64,000 bases of DNA from Rubritepida flocculans DSM 14296 (GCF_000425365.1 NZ_AUDH01000003.1:124001-188000), one strand, 5' to 3'; shown: positions 41,863-51,719, counted from the first letter of the stretch. A program made the numbers and translations. The notes: generated from the sequence alone by a model not told the origin.

Positions 41863-43538
41863 GCGCGATGCAGGGGCTGATCGCCGCCTCCGCCTTCACC
41901 GAGATCGCGGCGCTGCTGGCGCTGGCGGCGGCGGTGGGATTCGCGGCGCTGCTGCTGCGCCAGCCGCTCGTGGTGGGGCTGATCGCGGCGGGCATCCTGG
42001 CGGGGCCGCAGGCGCTCGGCATCGCGCAGTCGGACGCGCACATCACCCTGCTGGCGGAGCTCGGCATCGCCGTTCTGCTCTTCCTCGTTGGGCTGAAGCT
42101 CGATCTCGGCCTGGTGCGCAGCCTGGGCGCGGTGGCGCTCGCCACGGGGCTCGGCCAGGTGGCCTTCACCGCGGGGATCGGCTTCCTGATCTGCCTCGCG
42201 CTCGGGATGGATGCGCTCACCGCGCTCTATGTGGCGGTGGCGCTCACCTTCTCCTCCACCATCATCATCGTGAAGCTGCTCTCGGACAAGCGCGAGATCG
42301 ACAGCCTGCACGGGCGCATCGCGCTCGGCTTCCTCATCGTGCAGGACATCGTGGTGGTGCTCGCCATGGTGGTGGTTTCGGCGCTGGCGGCGGGGCAGGG
42401 GCAGGCGACGGCGCTGGCGGGGCTCGCGCGGGTGGTGCTGGGCGGCGGGCTGATGCTGCTGGGCGTGGGCCTCGTGATCCGCTTCGTCGCGGGGCCGCTC
42501 ACCGCGCGGCTCGCGCGCGCGCCGGAGCTGCTGGCCGGCTTCGCCATCGGCTGGGCCGCGCTGCTGGCCGCGCTGGGCGATGCGGTGGGGCTGGGCAAGG
42601 AGCTGGGCGGGCTGCTCGCGGGCGTCTCGCTCGCCTCCACCCCCGTGCGCGAGGCCATCGCCGCGCGGCTGTCCAGCCTCAGGGACTTCCTGCTGCTGTT
42701 CTTCTTCGTCGCACTCGGCGCGCGGCTCGATCTCGGGCTGCTGGGCGAGCAGGCGGGGGCCGCGCTGCTGCTCTCGCTCTTCGTGCTGGTGGGCAACCCG
42801 CTCATCGTCGTCGCCATCATGGGGGCGATGGGCTACCGGCGGCGCACCGGGCTGCTGGCGGGGCTGACGGTGGCGCAGATCAGCGAGTTCTCGCTGGTGT
42901 TCATGGCGATGGGCGTCGCACTCGGCCATGTGGCGGAGGGGGCGCTCGGCCTCGTCACCATGGTCGGGCTCGTGACCATCGCGCTCTCCACCTACATGAT
43001 CCTGCACTCGCACCGGCTGGCCGAGTGGCTCGATCGGCCGCTGCGCCTGTTCGAGCGCGCGCATCCCTGGCGCGAGACGGGGGCCGATGGCGCGGGCAAG
43101 GGTCCGCCGCCGGCCGATGTGGTGCTGATCGGCCTCGGCCGCTATGGCGGCGCGCTGGCGCGGCGGCTGCGCGCGCGGGGGCTTTCCGTGCTCGGCGTGG
43201 ATTTCGACCCGGAGGCGGTGCGCGCCTGGCGCCAGGCGGGCCACCCCGCCCTCTATGGCGATGCGAGCGACCCGGAGCTGGTGGCGGCCCTGCCGCTCGG
43301 CGCCGCGCGCTGGGTGGTCTCGGCCGCGCCGCCGCCGCCCGGCGGGCTCTCGCACGAGGATCACCGACTCGCGCTGCTCGATGCGCTGCGCGCGCAGGGC
43401 TATCGCGGTCGGGTGGCGGTGACGGCGCAAGGCCGCGGCGAGATCGCGGCGCTGCGCGCGCGCGGGGCGGATCTGGTGCTGCTGCCCTTCTCCGATGCGG
43501 CCGACCGCGCGGCGGAGGCGTTGGCGGAGGGCGCTTGA
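41859..43538 (+). CDS. Kef-type CPA2 cation:proton antiporter with TrkA-N domain
   Basis: A 559-residue protein. The first 390 residues form about 12 helices of the CPA2 exchanger (GIAVLLFLVGLKLDL, VALTFSSTIIIVKLLSDK, FLIVQDIVVVLAMVVV, GKELGGLLAGVSLAS). The rest is a TrkA-N/RCK NAD-binding domain (VVLIGLGRYGGALARRLRARG and then LGVDFDPEAV). It probably exports K+ or Na+ under stress. It is coupled to the preceding stress protein by ATGA. Its TGA starts repeat R4. Confidence 0.9.
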   Translation: MSAMQGLIAASAFTEIAALLALAAAVGFAALLLRQPLVVGLIAAGILAGPQALGIAQSDAHITLLAELGIAVLLFLVGLKLDLGLVRSLGAVALATGLGQVAFTAGIGFLICLALGMDALTALYVAVALTFSSTIIIVKLLSDKREIDSLHGRIALGFLIVQDIVVVLAMVVVSALAAGQGQATALAGLARVVLGGGLMLLGVGLVIRFVAGPLTARLARAPELLAGFAIGWAALLAALGDAVGLGKELGGLLAGVSLASTPVREAIAARLSSLRDFLLLFFFVALGARLDLGLLGEQAGAALLLSLFVLVGNPLIVVAIMGAMGYRRRTGLLAGLTVAQISEFSLVFMAMGVALGHVAEGALGLVTMVGLVTIALSTYMILHSHRLAEWLDRPLRLFERAHPWRETGADGAGKGPPPADVVLIGLGRYGGALARRLRARGLSVLGVDFDPEAVRAWRQAGHPALYGDASDPELVAALPLGAARWVVSAAPPPPGGLSHEDHRLALLDALRAQGYRGRVAVTAQGRGEIAALRARGADLVLLPFSDAADRAAEALAEGA

Positions 43539-43668
43539 TACGGCCGGCGGTCACGCCGGACGTATCGCGCACGCCGGGTTGGCGGGCGGCGGCGTGCCAA
43601 AACAGAGGCATACCAGCGGCCGCGCCGCCTTCTCACGAATCAAGGCAAGCGGCCGCTGGTATGATACG
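43536..43668 (+). repeat. Intergenic palindromic repeat, copy R4
   Basis: Begins on the TGA of the antiporter gene. Left hairpin GATACGGCCGGCG/CGCCGGACGTATC around GTCA (43537-43566). Right module CATACCAGCGGCCGC (about 43609) and GCGGCCGCTGGTATG (to 43663). TGATACG occurs at both ends (43536-43542, 43662-43668). Nearly identical to R2 along the left two thirds. Lies between convergent genes. Confidence 0.87.
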
Positions 43669-43676
43669 CCGCCGCG

Positions 43677-44330
43677 TCAGTGCGCGAAGAGGTCCGGCTC
43701 CTCGTAGCCGAGCAGGTCGAGCTTGCCGCGCGTGGGCAGGAAATCGAAGCAGGCCTGCGCGATCTCGCGCCGCCCCTCGCGGATCAGCAGCGCCTCGAGC
43801 CGCGCCCAGAGCGCGTGCAGGTGCAGCACGTCCGAGGCCGCATAGGCGCATTGCTCGGGCGTGAGCTCGGGCGCGCCCCAGTCGGAGGATTGCTGCTGCT
43901 TGCTGATCTCGACGCCGAGCAGCTCCTTCAGCAGATCCTTCAGCCCGTGCCGGTCGGTGTAGGTGCGCACGAGCTTGGAGGCGATCTTGGTGCAGATCAC
44001 CGGCGCCACCTCGCAGCCCAGCGCATGGTGCAGCAGCGCCACGTCGAAACGCGCGAAGTGGAAGAGCTTGGTCACCCGCCGGTCGGAGAGCAGGGCGCGC
44101 AGGTGCGGCGCATCGCCCCCGCGCCCGCCCAGCGCGGGCGGCAGGATCTGCACCAGATGCGCCGTGCCGTCGCCGGCGGAGAGTTGCACGAGGCAGAGCC
44201 GGTCGCGATGCGGGTTGAGGCCCATCGCCTCCGTGTCCACCGCCACCACCGGGCCGAGATCGAGCCCCTCGGGCAGGTCATGGGCATGCAGGTGGATGGG
44301 GCCCGTGGGCGTGAACATGGTCTTCGCCAT
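43677..44330 (-). CDS. Ribonuclease D-like 3'-5' exonuclease
   Basis: A 217-residue DEDDy exonuclease: Asp32 and Glu34 (VAVDTEAMGL), Asp96 (FHFARFDVALL), Tyr163 and Asp167 (AYAASDVLHL). The HRDC domains of full RNase D (about 370 residues) are missing, so it is the short form common in alphaproteobacteria. It should trim RNA 3' ends. It is 29 nt downstream of tRNA-Leu on the same strand, so the tRNA transcript may run into it. Confidence 0.88.
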   Translation of the reverse strand: MAKTMFTPTGPIHLHAHDLPEGLDLGPVVAVDTEAMGLNPHRDRLCLVQLSAGDGTAHLVQILPPALGGRGGDAPHLRALLSDRRVTKLFHFARFDVALLHHALGCEVAPVICTKIASKLVRTYTDRHGLKDLLKELLGVEISKQQQSSDWGAPELTPEQCAYAASDVLHLHALWARLEALLIREGRREIAQACFDFLPTRGKLDLLGYEEPDLFAH

Positions 44331-44359
44331 GGCGAACCCCGTCGGCGATGGAAAGAGGG

Positions 44360-44446
44360 TGGTGCCCAGAAGAGGACTCGAACCTCCACGGCCTCGCGGC
44401 CACAGGTACCTGAAACCTGCGCGTCTACCAATTCCGCCATCTGGGC
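44360..44446 (-). tRNA. tRNA-Leu (anticodon CAG)
   Basis: An 87-nt cloverleaf. Acceptor GCCCAGA pairs with TCTGGGC; the D arm holds AATTGGTAGAC; anticodon stem CAGGT/ACCTG encloses TTCAGGT with anticodon CAG; a long class II variable arm follows; the T arm is GGAGG-TTCGAGT-CCTCT. Discriminator A, and CCA is encoded (44360-44362). It reads CUG codons, the commonest Leu codon here. Confidence 0.96.
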
Positions 44447-44465
44447 AATGCGGCGTGGGGGCGGG

Positions 44466-44494
44466 GGATAGAGGGGCCGGCGCGGCGCGTCAAC
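44466..44494 (-). promoter_or_regulatory. Promoter of tRNA-Leu
   Basis: On the minus strand GTTGAC (44489-44494) and CTATCC (44466-44471) with a 17-nt spacer, matching CTTGAC-N17-CTATAT at 5/6 and 4/6. Start expected near 44459, some 13 nt before the mature tRNA end. Confidence 0.65.
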
Positions 44495-44554
44495 CCCATC
44501 TGGCCGCGATGGCCGCGCGCCCATATGGTCCGCCGCGACGGAGGGCAGACAGAG

Positions 44555-45487
44555 ATGCGCAAGGTGGCGACGGTGTTCGGCGGCGCGGGCTTCATCGGCC
44601 GCCAGGTGGTGCAGCGCCTGGCGCGCGAGGACTATGTGGTGCGCGTGGCCGGGCGCGACGCGGTGCGCGCGCGCGCGCTGCAGACCATGGGGCGCGTGGG
44701 GCAGATCGCGCCCATCGCGGCCGACATCACCGAGGAGGCCGGGGTGGCGCGCGCCGTCGAGGGCGCCGAGGTGGTGGTGAACGCCGTCGGCATCCTGCAC
44801 GGCGATTTCGAGCGCGTGCAGGCCGAGGGGCCGGAACGTCTCGGCCGGCTCGCCGCCGCGGCGGGCGTGGCGAAGCTCGTGCACATCTCGGCCATCGGGG
44901 CGGACGCGGCGAGCCCGAGCCGCTACGCGCGCAGCAAGGCGCTGGGCGAGGAGGGGCTGCGCCGGCATTTCCCGGCCGCCACCATCCTGCGCCCCTCCAT
45001 CGTGTTCGGCCCCGGCGACGGCTTCTTCGGCCGCTTCGGGCAGATGGCGATGCTGCTGCCCTTCATGCCCGTGATCGCCGGCGAGACGCGCTTCCAGCCC
45101 GTCTATGTGGGCGATGTGGCCGATGCGGTGATGGCCGCGCTGCGCCGGCCCGAGGCAGCGGGCCGCACCTATGAGCTCGGCGGGCCGCGCGTCTGGAGCT
45201 TCCGTGAGCTGCTGGCCTTCATCGTGAAGGAGACGGGGCGGAAGCGCCGCCTGGTCGAGATCCCGATGGGGCTCGCGCGGCTGCAGGCGCGGCTGGGCGA
45301 GTGGCTGCCCAACCCGCCGCTGACGCGCGACCAGCTTCTGCTGCTGCAGCGGGACAATGTGGTGGGCGAGGGTGCGCTGACGCTCGCCGATCTCGGCATC
45401 GCGCCGCAGCCGGTGGAGGCGCATGCGCCGGCGCTGCTGGCCCGCTTCCGGCCGGGCGGGAATCGCCGGGTGCGGCCCATGGGCTGA
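44555..45487 (+). CDS. NDUFA9-like NAD(P)H-binding atypical SDR
   Basis: A 310-residue atypical SDR related to the complex I accessory subunit NDUFA9. N-terminal VFGGAGFIGRQVVQRLARE binds the nucleotide; NAVGILHGDFE and HISAIGADAASPSRYARSKA match the subfamily, where the catalytic Tyr is retained as SRYARSKA. In alphaproteobacteria it may assist complex I or quinone work, but nuo genes are not in the window. ATG at 44555 follows GGAGGGCAGACAGAG. Confidence 0.87.
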   Translation: MRKVATVFGGAGFIGRQVVQRLAREDYVVRVAGRDAVRARALQTMGRVGQIAPIAADITEEAGVARAVEGAEVVVNAVGILHGDFERVQAEGPERLGRLAAAAGVAKLVHISAIGADAASPSRYARSKALGEEGLRRHFPAATILRPSIVFGPGDGFFGRFGQMAMLLPFMPVIAGETRFQPVYVGDVADAVMAALRRPEAAGRTYELGGPRVWSFRELLAFIVKETGRKRRLVEIPMGLARLQARLGEWLPNPPLTRDQLLLLQRDNVVGEGALTLADLGIAPQPVEAHAPALLARFRPGGNRRVRPMG

Positions 45488-45559
45488 AAGGTCCGTATCG
45501 GACATTGTGGCGGGGGAGAGCTTCCGGCTCCGTGGCCGAAATGGGGCGGGGCGTATTTT

Positions 45560-45582
45560 TCAGGTCAGCATTACTGTCCTGA
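45560..45582. promoter_or_regulatory. Operator-like dyad upstream of gltD
   Basis: TCAGGTCAG-CATTA-CTGTCCTGA, 9-bp arms with one mismatch, in an AT-richer stretch (ATTTTTCAGG) of the 200-nt gap before gltD. Symmetry and position suggest a site for a dimeric regulator of gltDB. The gap holds no other gene; no clear sigma-70 or sigma-54 boxes were found. Confidence 0.4.
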
Positions 45583-45687
45583 TTGCGTGATTCGGGCTTT
45601 TCAGCCTCTCCGGCAGGCGTTAAGGGCTGCCCCTGCGGCGCGCGATCCTTGCGCGCCCGCGCCTTTCGTCGCCACCGAGGAACGCCC

Positions 45688-47124
45688 ATGGCCGAGCGCA
45701 TGCTGCAATTCGTCCGCCTCCAGCAGCAGACGCCGGAGAAACGCCCCGCGAGCCAGCGGCGCGAGGATTTCGACGAGATCTACGCCCGCTTCGACCCGGA
45801 GCGCGCCAGGGCCCAGGCCAGCCGCTGCAGCCAGTGCGGCGTGCCCTTCTGCCAGGTGCATTGCCCGCTGAACAACAACATCCCCGACTGGCTGAAGCTC
45901 ACCGCCGAGGGGCGGCTGGAGGAGGCCTATGAGGTCGCCTCCGCCACCAACAGCTTCCCCGAGATCTGCGGCCGCGTCTGCCCGCAGGACAGGCTCTGCG
46001 AGGGCAACTGCGTCATCGAGAAGGGCTTCCACTCCGTCACCATCGGCTCGGTCGAGAAGTTCATCACCGACACGGCCTGGGAGCAGGGCTGGGTGAAGCC
46101 GCCCACCCCCTCGCGCGAGCTGCCCTACAGCGTCGGCATCATCGGCGCGGGCCCCGCCGGGCTCGCCGCCGCCGAGCGGCTGCGCGTGCAGGGTTTCCAG
46201 GTGCATGTCTATGACCGCTACGACCGCGTCGGCGGGCTGATGATCTACGGCATCCCCAACTTCAAGCTGGAGAAGGAGGTGGTGCTGCGCCGCTGGAAGC
46301 AGTACGAGGCCGGCGGCATCCGCTTCCACCTCGGCGTGGAGGTGGGCCGCGACCTCACGCTCGCCGAGCTGCGCGAGCGGCACGATGCGGTGTTCATCGC
46401 CACCGGCGTGTACAAGGCGCGCGACGTGGAACTGCCGGGCAGCGACCTCGCCGGCGTGGTGCCCGCGCTCGACTACCTCACCGCCGCCAACCGCAAGGGC
46501 CTGGGCGACGCGGTTCCCGCCTTCGAGAGCGGCGCGCTGGACGCCGCCGGCAAGGAGGTGGTGGTGATCGGCGGCGGCGACACGGCGATGGACTGCGTGC
46601 GCACCGCCATCCGCCAGGGGGCCGCCATGGTCACCTGCCTCTATCGCCGCGACAAGGCGAACATGCCCGGCTCCATGCGCGAGGTGGCGAACGCGGAGGA
46701 GGAGGGCGTGCGCTTCCTCTGGCTCTCCGCGCCCGAGGCCTTCCTCGGCGCCGGCCAGGTGACGGGCGTGCGCGCCTGCCGGATGCATCTCGGCCTGCCG
46801 GATGCGACGGGCCGCCAGCAGGTGGCGCCCATCGAAGGCAGCCATTTCGTCGTGCCTGGCAGCCTCGTGATCAAGGCGCTGGGCTTCGACCCCGAGGATC
46901 TGCCCGCCATGTTCCGCGAGCCCGCGCTCGCCGTCACGCGCTGGGGCACGCTGAAGGTGGATCACCGCACCATGATGACGTCGCTGCCCGGCGTCTTCGC
47001 CGGCGGCGACATCGTGCGCGGCGCCTCGCTGGTGGTGTGGGGCATCCGCGACGGGCGGGACGCCGCCGAGCAGATCGCGCAATACGTGCTGGCCAAGGCC
47101 GGCCTCGCCCAGGCCGCGGAGTGA
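45688..47124 (+). CDS. gltD: Glutamate synthase small subunit
   Basis: A 478-residue NADPH-dependent subunit. N-terminal Fe-S Cys set CSQCGVPFCQVHCP at 47-60 and a second set near CGRVCPQDRLCEGNC; FAD loop VGIIGAGPAGLAAAERL, NADPH loop VVVIGGGDTAMDCVR, and the C-terminal FAGGDIVRGASLVVW. It passes electrons from NADPH to GltB for making glutamate from glutamine and 2-oxoglutarate. It precedes gltB, 5 nt apart. Confidence 0.96.
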   Translation: MAERMLQFVRLQQQTPEKRPASQRREDFDEIYARFDPERARAQASRCSQCGVPFCQVHCPLNNNIPDWLKLTAEGRLEEAYEVASATNSFPEICGRVCPQDRLCEGNCVIEKGFHSVTIGSVEKFITDTAWEQGWVKPPTPSRELPYSVGIIGAGPAGLAAAERLRVQGFQVHVYDRYDRVGGLMIYGIPNFKLEKEVVLRRWKQYEAGGIRFHLGVEVGRDLTLAELRERHDAVFIATGVYKARDVELPGSDLAGVVPALDYLTAANRKGLGDAVPAFESGALDAAGKEVVVIGGGDTAMDCVRTAIRQGAAMVTCLYRRDKANMPGSMREVANAEEEGVRFLWLSAPEAFLGAGQVTGVRACRMHLGLPDATGRQQVAPIEGSHFVVPGSLVIKALGFDPEDLPAMFREPALAVTRWGTLKVDHRTMMTSLPGVFAGGDIVRGASLVVWGIRDGRDAAEQIAQYVLAKAGLAQAAE

Positions 47125-47129
47125 GAGAC

Positions 47130-50100
47130 ATGACCCAGGAAACCGGCGCCCAGTTCGTCGAGGCCTATCGCCGCAACGCGGCCCTGCTGAACGCGGCGGG
47201 CGTGGACACCATGGAGCACGACGCCTGCGGCGTGGGCCTCGTCGCCGCGCTCGACGGCAAGCCCTCGCGCGCGGTGGTGCAGGCGGGCATCGACGCGCTC
47301 AAGGCCGTCTGGCACCGCGGCGCGGTGGACGCCGACGGCAAGACCGGCGACGGCGCGGGCATCCATGTGGAAATCCCGCAGGCCTTCTTCGCCCAGGCGG
47401 TGCAGGACGGCGGCGACAGCCTCAAGCCCGGGCCCATCGCGGTCGGCATGGTCTTCCTGCCCAAGACCGATTTCGGCGCGCAGGAGCGCTGCCGCCAGAT
47501 CGTCGAGACCGAAATCCTCGCCATGGGCTTCGGCATCTACGGCTGGCGCCAGGTGCCCATCAACGTCTCGGTGATCGGCGAGAAGGCCAACGCCACCCGT
47601 CCCGAGATCGAGCAGATCCTGCTGCACGACCCCGAGGGGCGCGACGGCGAGACGATGGAGCGCGACCTCTACGTGGTGCGCCGGCGCATCGAGAAGCAGG
47701 CCATCGCCGCGCAGATCCCCGAGCTCTACCTCTGCTCGCTCTCGGCGCGTTCGGTGATCTACAAGGGGATGTTCCTGGCCGAGGCGCTCTCGGAGTTCTA
47801 TCCGGACCTGCAGGATCCGCGCTTCATCAGCCGCTTCGCCATCTACCACCAGCGCTACTCGACCAACACCTTCCCCACCTGGCGGCTGGCGCAGCCCTTC
47901 CGGATGATCGCGCACAACGGCGAGATCAACACGCTGCACGGCAACGTGAACTGGATGAAGGCGCACGAGACGCGCCTCTCCCACCCGCTGCTCGACCGGT
48001 ATCTGGACGACATCAAGCCCGTCATCCAGGCCGGGGGCAGCGACACGGCCTGCCTCGACAACGTGTTCGAGCTGCTGGTGCGCGGCGGGCGCGACGCGCC
48101 CATGGCCAAGGCGATGCTGATCCCGGAATCGCTCGGCAACAACGCCACCATGCCGCAGCACCACCACGACCTCTTCCTCTACTGCAACGCGGTGATGGAG
48201 CCCTGGGACGGGCCGGCCGCGCTGTGCGGCACGGACGGGCGCTGGGTGGTCGCGGGGCTCGACCGCAACGGGCTGCGGCCGCTGCGCTACACCGTCACCG
48301 AGGGCGGGCTGCTCATCGTCGGCTCCGAGACGGGCATGGTGAAGCTGCCGGAGGACGCGATCCGCGCCAAGGGCCGCGTGGGTCCCGGCCAGTGCATCGG
48401 CGTGGATCTCGACAGCGGGCGCCTCTACCTCGACACCGAGCTGAAGGATCTGCTGGCCTCCCGCAAGCCCTTCGGCCAGTGGGTGGGCCGCACCACGCGC
48501 ATCGACGGCATCGTGAAGGCCCAGGCCGCCCCGCCCGCACAGATGGCGGGCGAGGCGCTGCGCCGCGCGCAGCTCGCCGTCGGCTACACGCTCGAGGAGC
48601 TGGAGCAGATCCTGCACCCGATGGTGGAGGATGCGCAGGAGGCGGTCGGCTCCATGGGCGACGACACGCCGGTCGCCGTCCTCTCGCAGCACTACCGCGG
48701 CCTGCACCACTATTTCCGCCAGAGCTTCAGCCAGGTCACCAACCCGCCCATCGACAGCCTGCGCGAGACGCGGGTGATGACGCTGCGCACCCGGCTCGGC
48801 AATCTCGGGAACATCCTCGACGAGGACCCGACGCAGTGCGACATGCTCATGCTGGAGAGCCCCGTGCTCTCCACCGCCGAGTTCGTCGCCATGCGCGGCT
48901 ACATGGGCGCCTCCGCCTGCGAGGTGGACTGCACCTTCCATGTCGGCGAGGGCGAGGCGGGGCTGCGCCGCGCGCTGGAGCGCATCCGCCGCGAGGCGGA
49001 GGAGGGCGTGCGCTCCGGCTGCCAGCACGTGATCCTGACGGACGAGGCGATGGGCCCCGAGCGCGTGGCCATCCCCATGATCCTCGCCGTCTCGGCGGTG
49101 CACACGCATCTCGTGCGCACCAGCCTGCGCACCTTCACCTCCCTCAACGTGCGCTGCGCGGAGTGCCTGGACGTGCACTACTTCGCCGTGCTGGTGGGCG
49201 CGGGGGCGACGACGATCAACGCCTATCTCGCCGAGGCCTCCATCGCCGACCGCCACCGCCGCGGCCTGTTCGGCGACCTCACGCTCGAGCAGGCCATCGC
49301 CCGCTACAAGAAGGCGGTGGACAAGGGGCTGCTGAAGGTGATGTCCAAGATGGGCATCTCCGTCATCTCCTCCTACCGGGGAGGGATGAACTTCGAGGCG
49401 ATCGGCCTCTCCCGCGCGCTGGTGGCGGAGTATTTCCCGGGCGTGCCCTCGCGCATCTCGGGCATCGGCCTCGCGGGGCTGGCGCGGCGGGTGCTCGATC
49501 TGCACCGCAAGGCCTATGCGAGCGAGGCGGTGACGCTGCCCGTGGGCGGCCTCTACAAGCTGCGCCAGCGCGGCGAGGCGCACGCCTTCGGCGGCACGCT
49601 GATCCACATGCTGCAGAAGGCGGTGGAGACCGACAGCTACCAGACCTTCAAGCGCTACAGCGAGGCGGTGCGCAAGGGGCCGCCCATCGCCATCCGCGAC
49701 CTGCTCGACTTCCGCACCGATGGGGTGAAGCCCATCCCGCTCGAGGAGGTGGAGAGCATTACCGAAATCCGCAAGCGGCTGGTGGCGCCGGCCATCTCGC
49801 TCGGCGCCCTCAGCCCCGAGGCGCACGAGACGCTCTCCATCGCCATGAACCGCATCGGTGCGCGCAGCGACAGCGGCGAGGGCGGCGAGGATCCCGAGCG
49901 CGCCAAGCCCCGCCCGAACGGCGACAACGCGAACAGCGCGATCAAGCAGATCGCCTCGGGCCGCTTCGGCGTCACGGCCGAGTATCTCAACAACTGCCGC
50001 GAGATCGAGATCAAGGTCGCCCAGGGCGCCAAGCCCGGCGAGGGCGGGCAGCTTCCCGGCTTCAAGGTGACGGGGCTGATCGCGAAGCTGCGCCACTCCA

Positions 50101-51659
50101 CCCCGGGCGTGACGCTGATTTCGCCGCCGCCGCACCACGACATCTACTCGATCGAGGATCTCGCGCAGCTCATCTATGACCTGAAGCAGATCAACCCGGA
50201 CGCGACGGTCTGCGTGAAGCTCGTCTCGCGCTCGGGCATCGGCACCATCGCGGCCGGCGTGGCGAAGGCGAAGGCGGATGCGATCCTGATCTCGGGCCAT
50301 GCCGGGGGCACGGGCGCCTCGCCCGTCACCTCCATCAAGTATGCCGGCCTGCCCTGGGAGATGGGGCTGTCCGAGACGCACCAGGTGCTGCTGCTGAACC
50401 GGCTGCGCCACCGCGTGAAGCTGCGCACCGACGGCGGCATCAAGACCGGGCGGGACGTGGTGATCGCCGCCATGCTGGGGGCGGAGGAGTTCGGCATCGG
50501 CACCGCCTCGCTGGTGGCGATGGGCTGCATCATGGTGCGGCAGTGCCACTCCAACACCTGCCCCGTCGGCGTCTGCACCCAGGACGAGGCGCTGCGCGCC
50601 AAGTTCACCGGCACGCCGGAGAAGGTGATCGCGCTCTTCTCCTTCGTGGCGGAGGAGGTGCGCGAAATCCTCGCCTCGCTCGGCTTCCGCCGGCTCGAGG
50701 AGGTGATCGGCCGGACCGACCTGCTCAAGCAGGTGAGCCGCGGCAGCGAGGATCTGGACGACCTCGACCTCAACCCGCTGCTCGTGAAGGCGGATGCGGG
50801 CGGCTTCCCGGCGCATTGCACGCTCGAGGGCCGCAACGAGGTGCCCGAGACGCTGGACGCCGACATGCTGCGCGACGCCGCTCCGCTGTTCGAGCGCGGC
50901 GAGAAGATGCAGCTCGCCTACAACATCCGCAACACGCACCGCGCCATCGGCACCAAGGTCTCCTCGAAGATCGTGCGGCAGTTCGGCATGACCGGGCTTC
51001 AGGAGGGGCATTTGACGGTGCGGCTGCGCGGCTCGGCCGGGCAGTCGCTCGGCGCCTTCGGCGTGCGCGGCCTCAAGCTCGAGGTGTTCGGCGACGCGAA
51101 CGACTATGTCGGCAAGGGGCTCTCGGGGGCGAGCATCGTGGTGCGGCCCGCCCCCTCCTCCAACCTCGCGTGGCACGAGAACACCATCATCGGCAACACC
51201 TGCCTCTACGGGGCGACCTCGGGCGCGCTCTACGCGGCGGGGCAGGCGGGCGAGCGCTTCGCGGTGCGCAACTCGGGCGCCATCGCCGTGGTCGAGGGCT
51301 GCGGCGCGAACGCCTGCGAGTACATGACGGGCGGGATGGTCGTCATCCTCGGCGAGGTGGGCGACAATTTCGGCGCGGGCTTCACCGGCGGCCAGGCCTT
51401 CGTGTACGACGCCGCGGGCACCTTCGAGCGGCGCGTGAACCCCGACACGCTGCTGTGGCAGCGCCTCGCCTCCGCCCACTGGGAGGGGGAGCTGCGCCGG
51501 CTGATCGAGCGGCATGTGGCCGAGACGGGCAGCCGCCACGCGGCCCGCATCCTGAACGACTGGGAGACGGAGCGCGGGCGCTTCTGGCACATCGTGCCGA
51601 AGGAGTATGCGCGCTATCTGCCCCGGCCTATGAGCGAGATGGCGGTGGCGGCGGAATAG
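47130..51659 (+). CDS. gltB: Glutamate synthase large subunit
   Basis: A 1509-residue GOGAT large subunit. The glutaminase nucleophile is Cys33 (DACGVGLVAALDG), so 32 residues are likely removed. Then come the central domain, the FMN barrel (AKPGEGGQLPGFKVT, ISGHAGGTGASPVTSIK), the 3Fe-4S Cys set QCHSNTCPVGVCTQD, and the right-handed beta-helix end (GANACEYMTGGMVVILGEVG). Full length with no break. Operon gltD-gltB, the reverse of the enteric order. Confidence 0.97.
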   Translation: MTQETGAQFVEAYRRNAALLNAAGVDTMEHDACGVGLVAALDGKPSRAVVQAGIDALKAVWHRGAVDADGKTGDGAGIHVEIPQAFFAQAVQDGGDSLKPGPIAVGMVFLPKTDFGAQERCRQIVETEILAMGFGIYGWRQVPINVSVIGEKANATRPEIEQILLHDPEGRDGETMERDLYVVRRRIEKQAIAAQIPELYLCSLSARSVIYKGMFLAEALSEFYPDLQDPRFISRFAIYHQRYSTNTFPTWRLAQPFRMIAHNGEINTLHGNVNWMKAHETRLSHPLLDRYLDDIKPVIQAGGSDTACLDNVFELLVRGGRDAPMAKAMLIPESLGNNATMPQHHHDLFLYCNAVMEPWDGPAALCGTDGRWVVAGLDRNGLRPLRYTVTEGGLLIVGSETGMVKLPEDAIRAKGRVGPGQCIGVDLDSGRLYLDTELKDLLASRKPFGQWVGRTTRIDGIVKAQAAPPAQMAGEALRRAQLAVGYTLEELEQILHPMVEDAQEAVGSMGDDTPVAVLSQHYRGLHHYFRQSFSQVTNPPIDSLRETRVMTLRTRLGNLGNILDEDPTQCDMLMLESPVLSTAEFVAMRGYMGASACEVDCTFHVGEGEAGLRRALERIRREAEEGVRSGCQHVILTDEAMGPERVAIPMILAVSAVHTHLVRTSLRTFTSLNVRCAECLDVHYFAVLVGAGATTINAYLAEASIADRHRRGLFGDLTLEQAIARYKKAVDKGLLKVMSKMGISVISSYRGGMNFEAIGLSRALVAEYFPGVPSRISGIGLAGLARRVLDLHRKAYASEAVTLPVGGLYKLRQRGEAHAFGGTLIHMLQKAVETDSYQTFKRYSEAVRKGPPIAIRDLLDFRTDGVKPIPLEEVESITEIRKRLVAPAISLGALSPEAHETLSIAMNRIGARSDSGEGGEDPERAKPRPNGDNANSAIKQIASGRFGVTAEYLNNCREIEIKVAQGAKPGEGGQLPGFKVTGLIAKLRHSTPGVTLISPPPHHDIYSIEDLAQLIYDLKQINPDATVCVKLVSRSGIGTIAAGVAKAKADAILISGHAGGTGASPVTSIKYAGLPWEMGLSETHQVLLLNRLRHRVKLRTDGGIKTGRDVVIAAMLGAEEFGIGTASLVAMGCIMVRQCHSNTCPVGVCTQDEALRAKFTGTPEKVIALFSFVAEEVREILASLGFRRLEEVIGRTDLLKQVSRGSEDLDDLDLNPLLVKADAGGFPAHCTLEGRNEVPETLDADMLRDAAPLFERGEKMQLAYNIRNTHRAIGTKVSSKIVRQFGMTGLQEGHLTVRLRGSAGQSLGAFGVRGLKLEVFGDANDYVGKGLSGASIVVRPAPSSNLAWHENTIIGNTCLYGATSGALYAAGQAGERFAVRNSGAIAVVEGCGANACEYMTGGMVVILGEVGDNFGAGFTGGQAFVYDAAGTFERRVNPDTLLWQRLASAHWEGELRRLIERHVAETGSRHAARILNDWETERGRFWHIVPKEYARYLPRPMSEMAVAAE

Positions 51660-51665
51660 CCGCGC

Positions 51666-51684
51666 GGCGCGGGCAGGCCGCGCC
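51666..51684 (+). terminator. Hairpin after gltB
   Basis: GGCGCGG (51666-51672) pairs with CCGCGCC (51678-51684), loop GCAGG, then TTC. It starts 7 nt after the gltB stop. Short and without a U run. Confidence 0.4.
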
Positions 51685-51719
51685 TTCACCTCGCGCGGGG
51701 CGGGTGGCATAGAGTCCGG

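Noticed and set aside
41747-43636. Minus-strand open frames opposite the stress protein and Kef-type antiporter
   Set aside because: Shadow frames of a long GC-rich gene, without start signals or recognisable domains.
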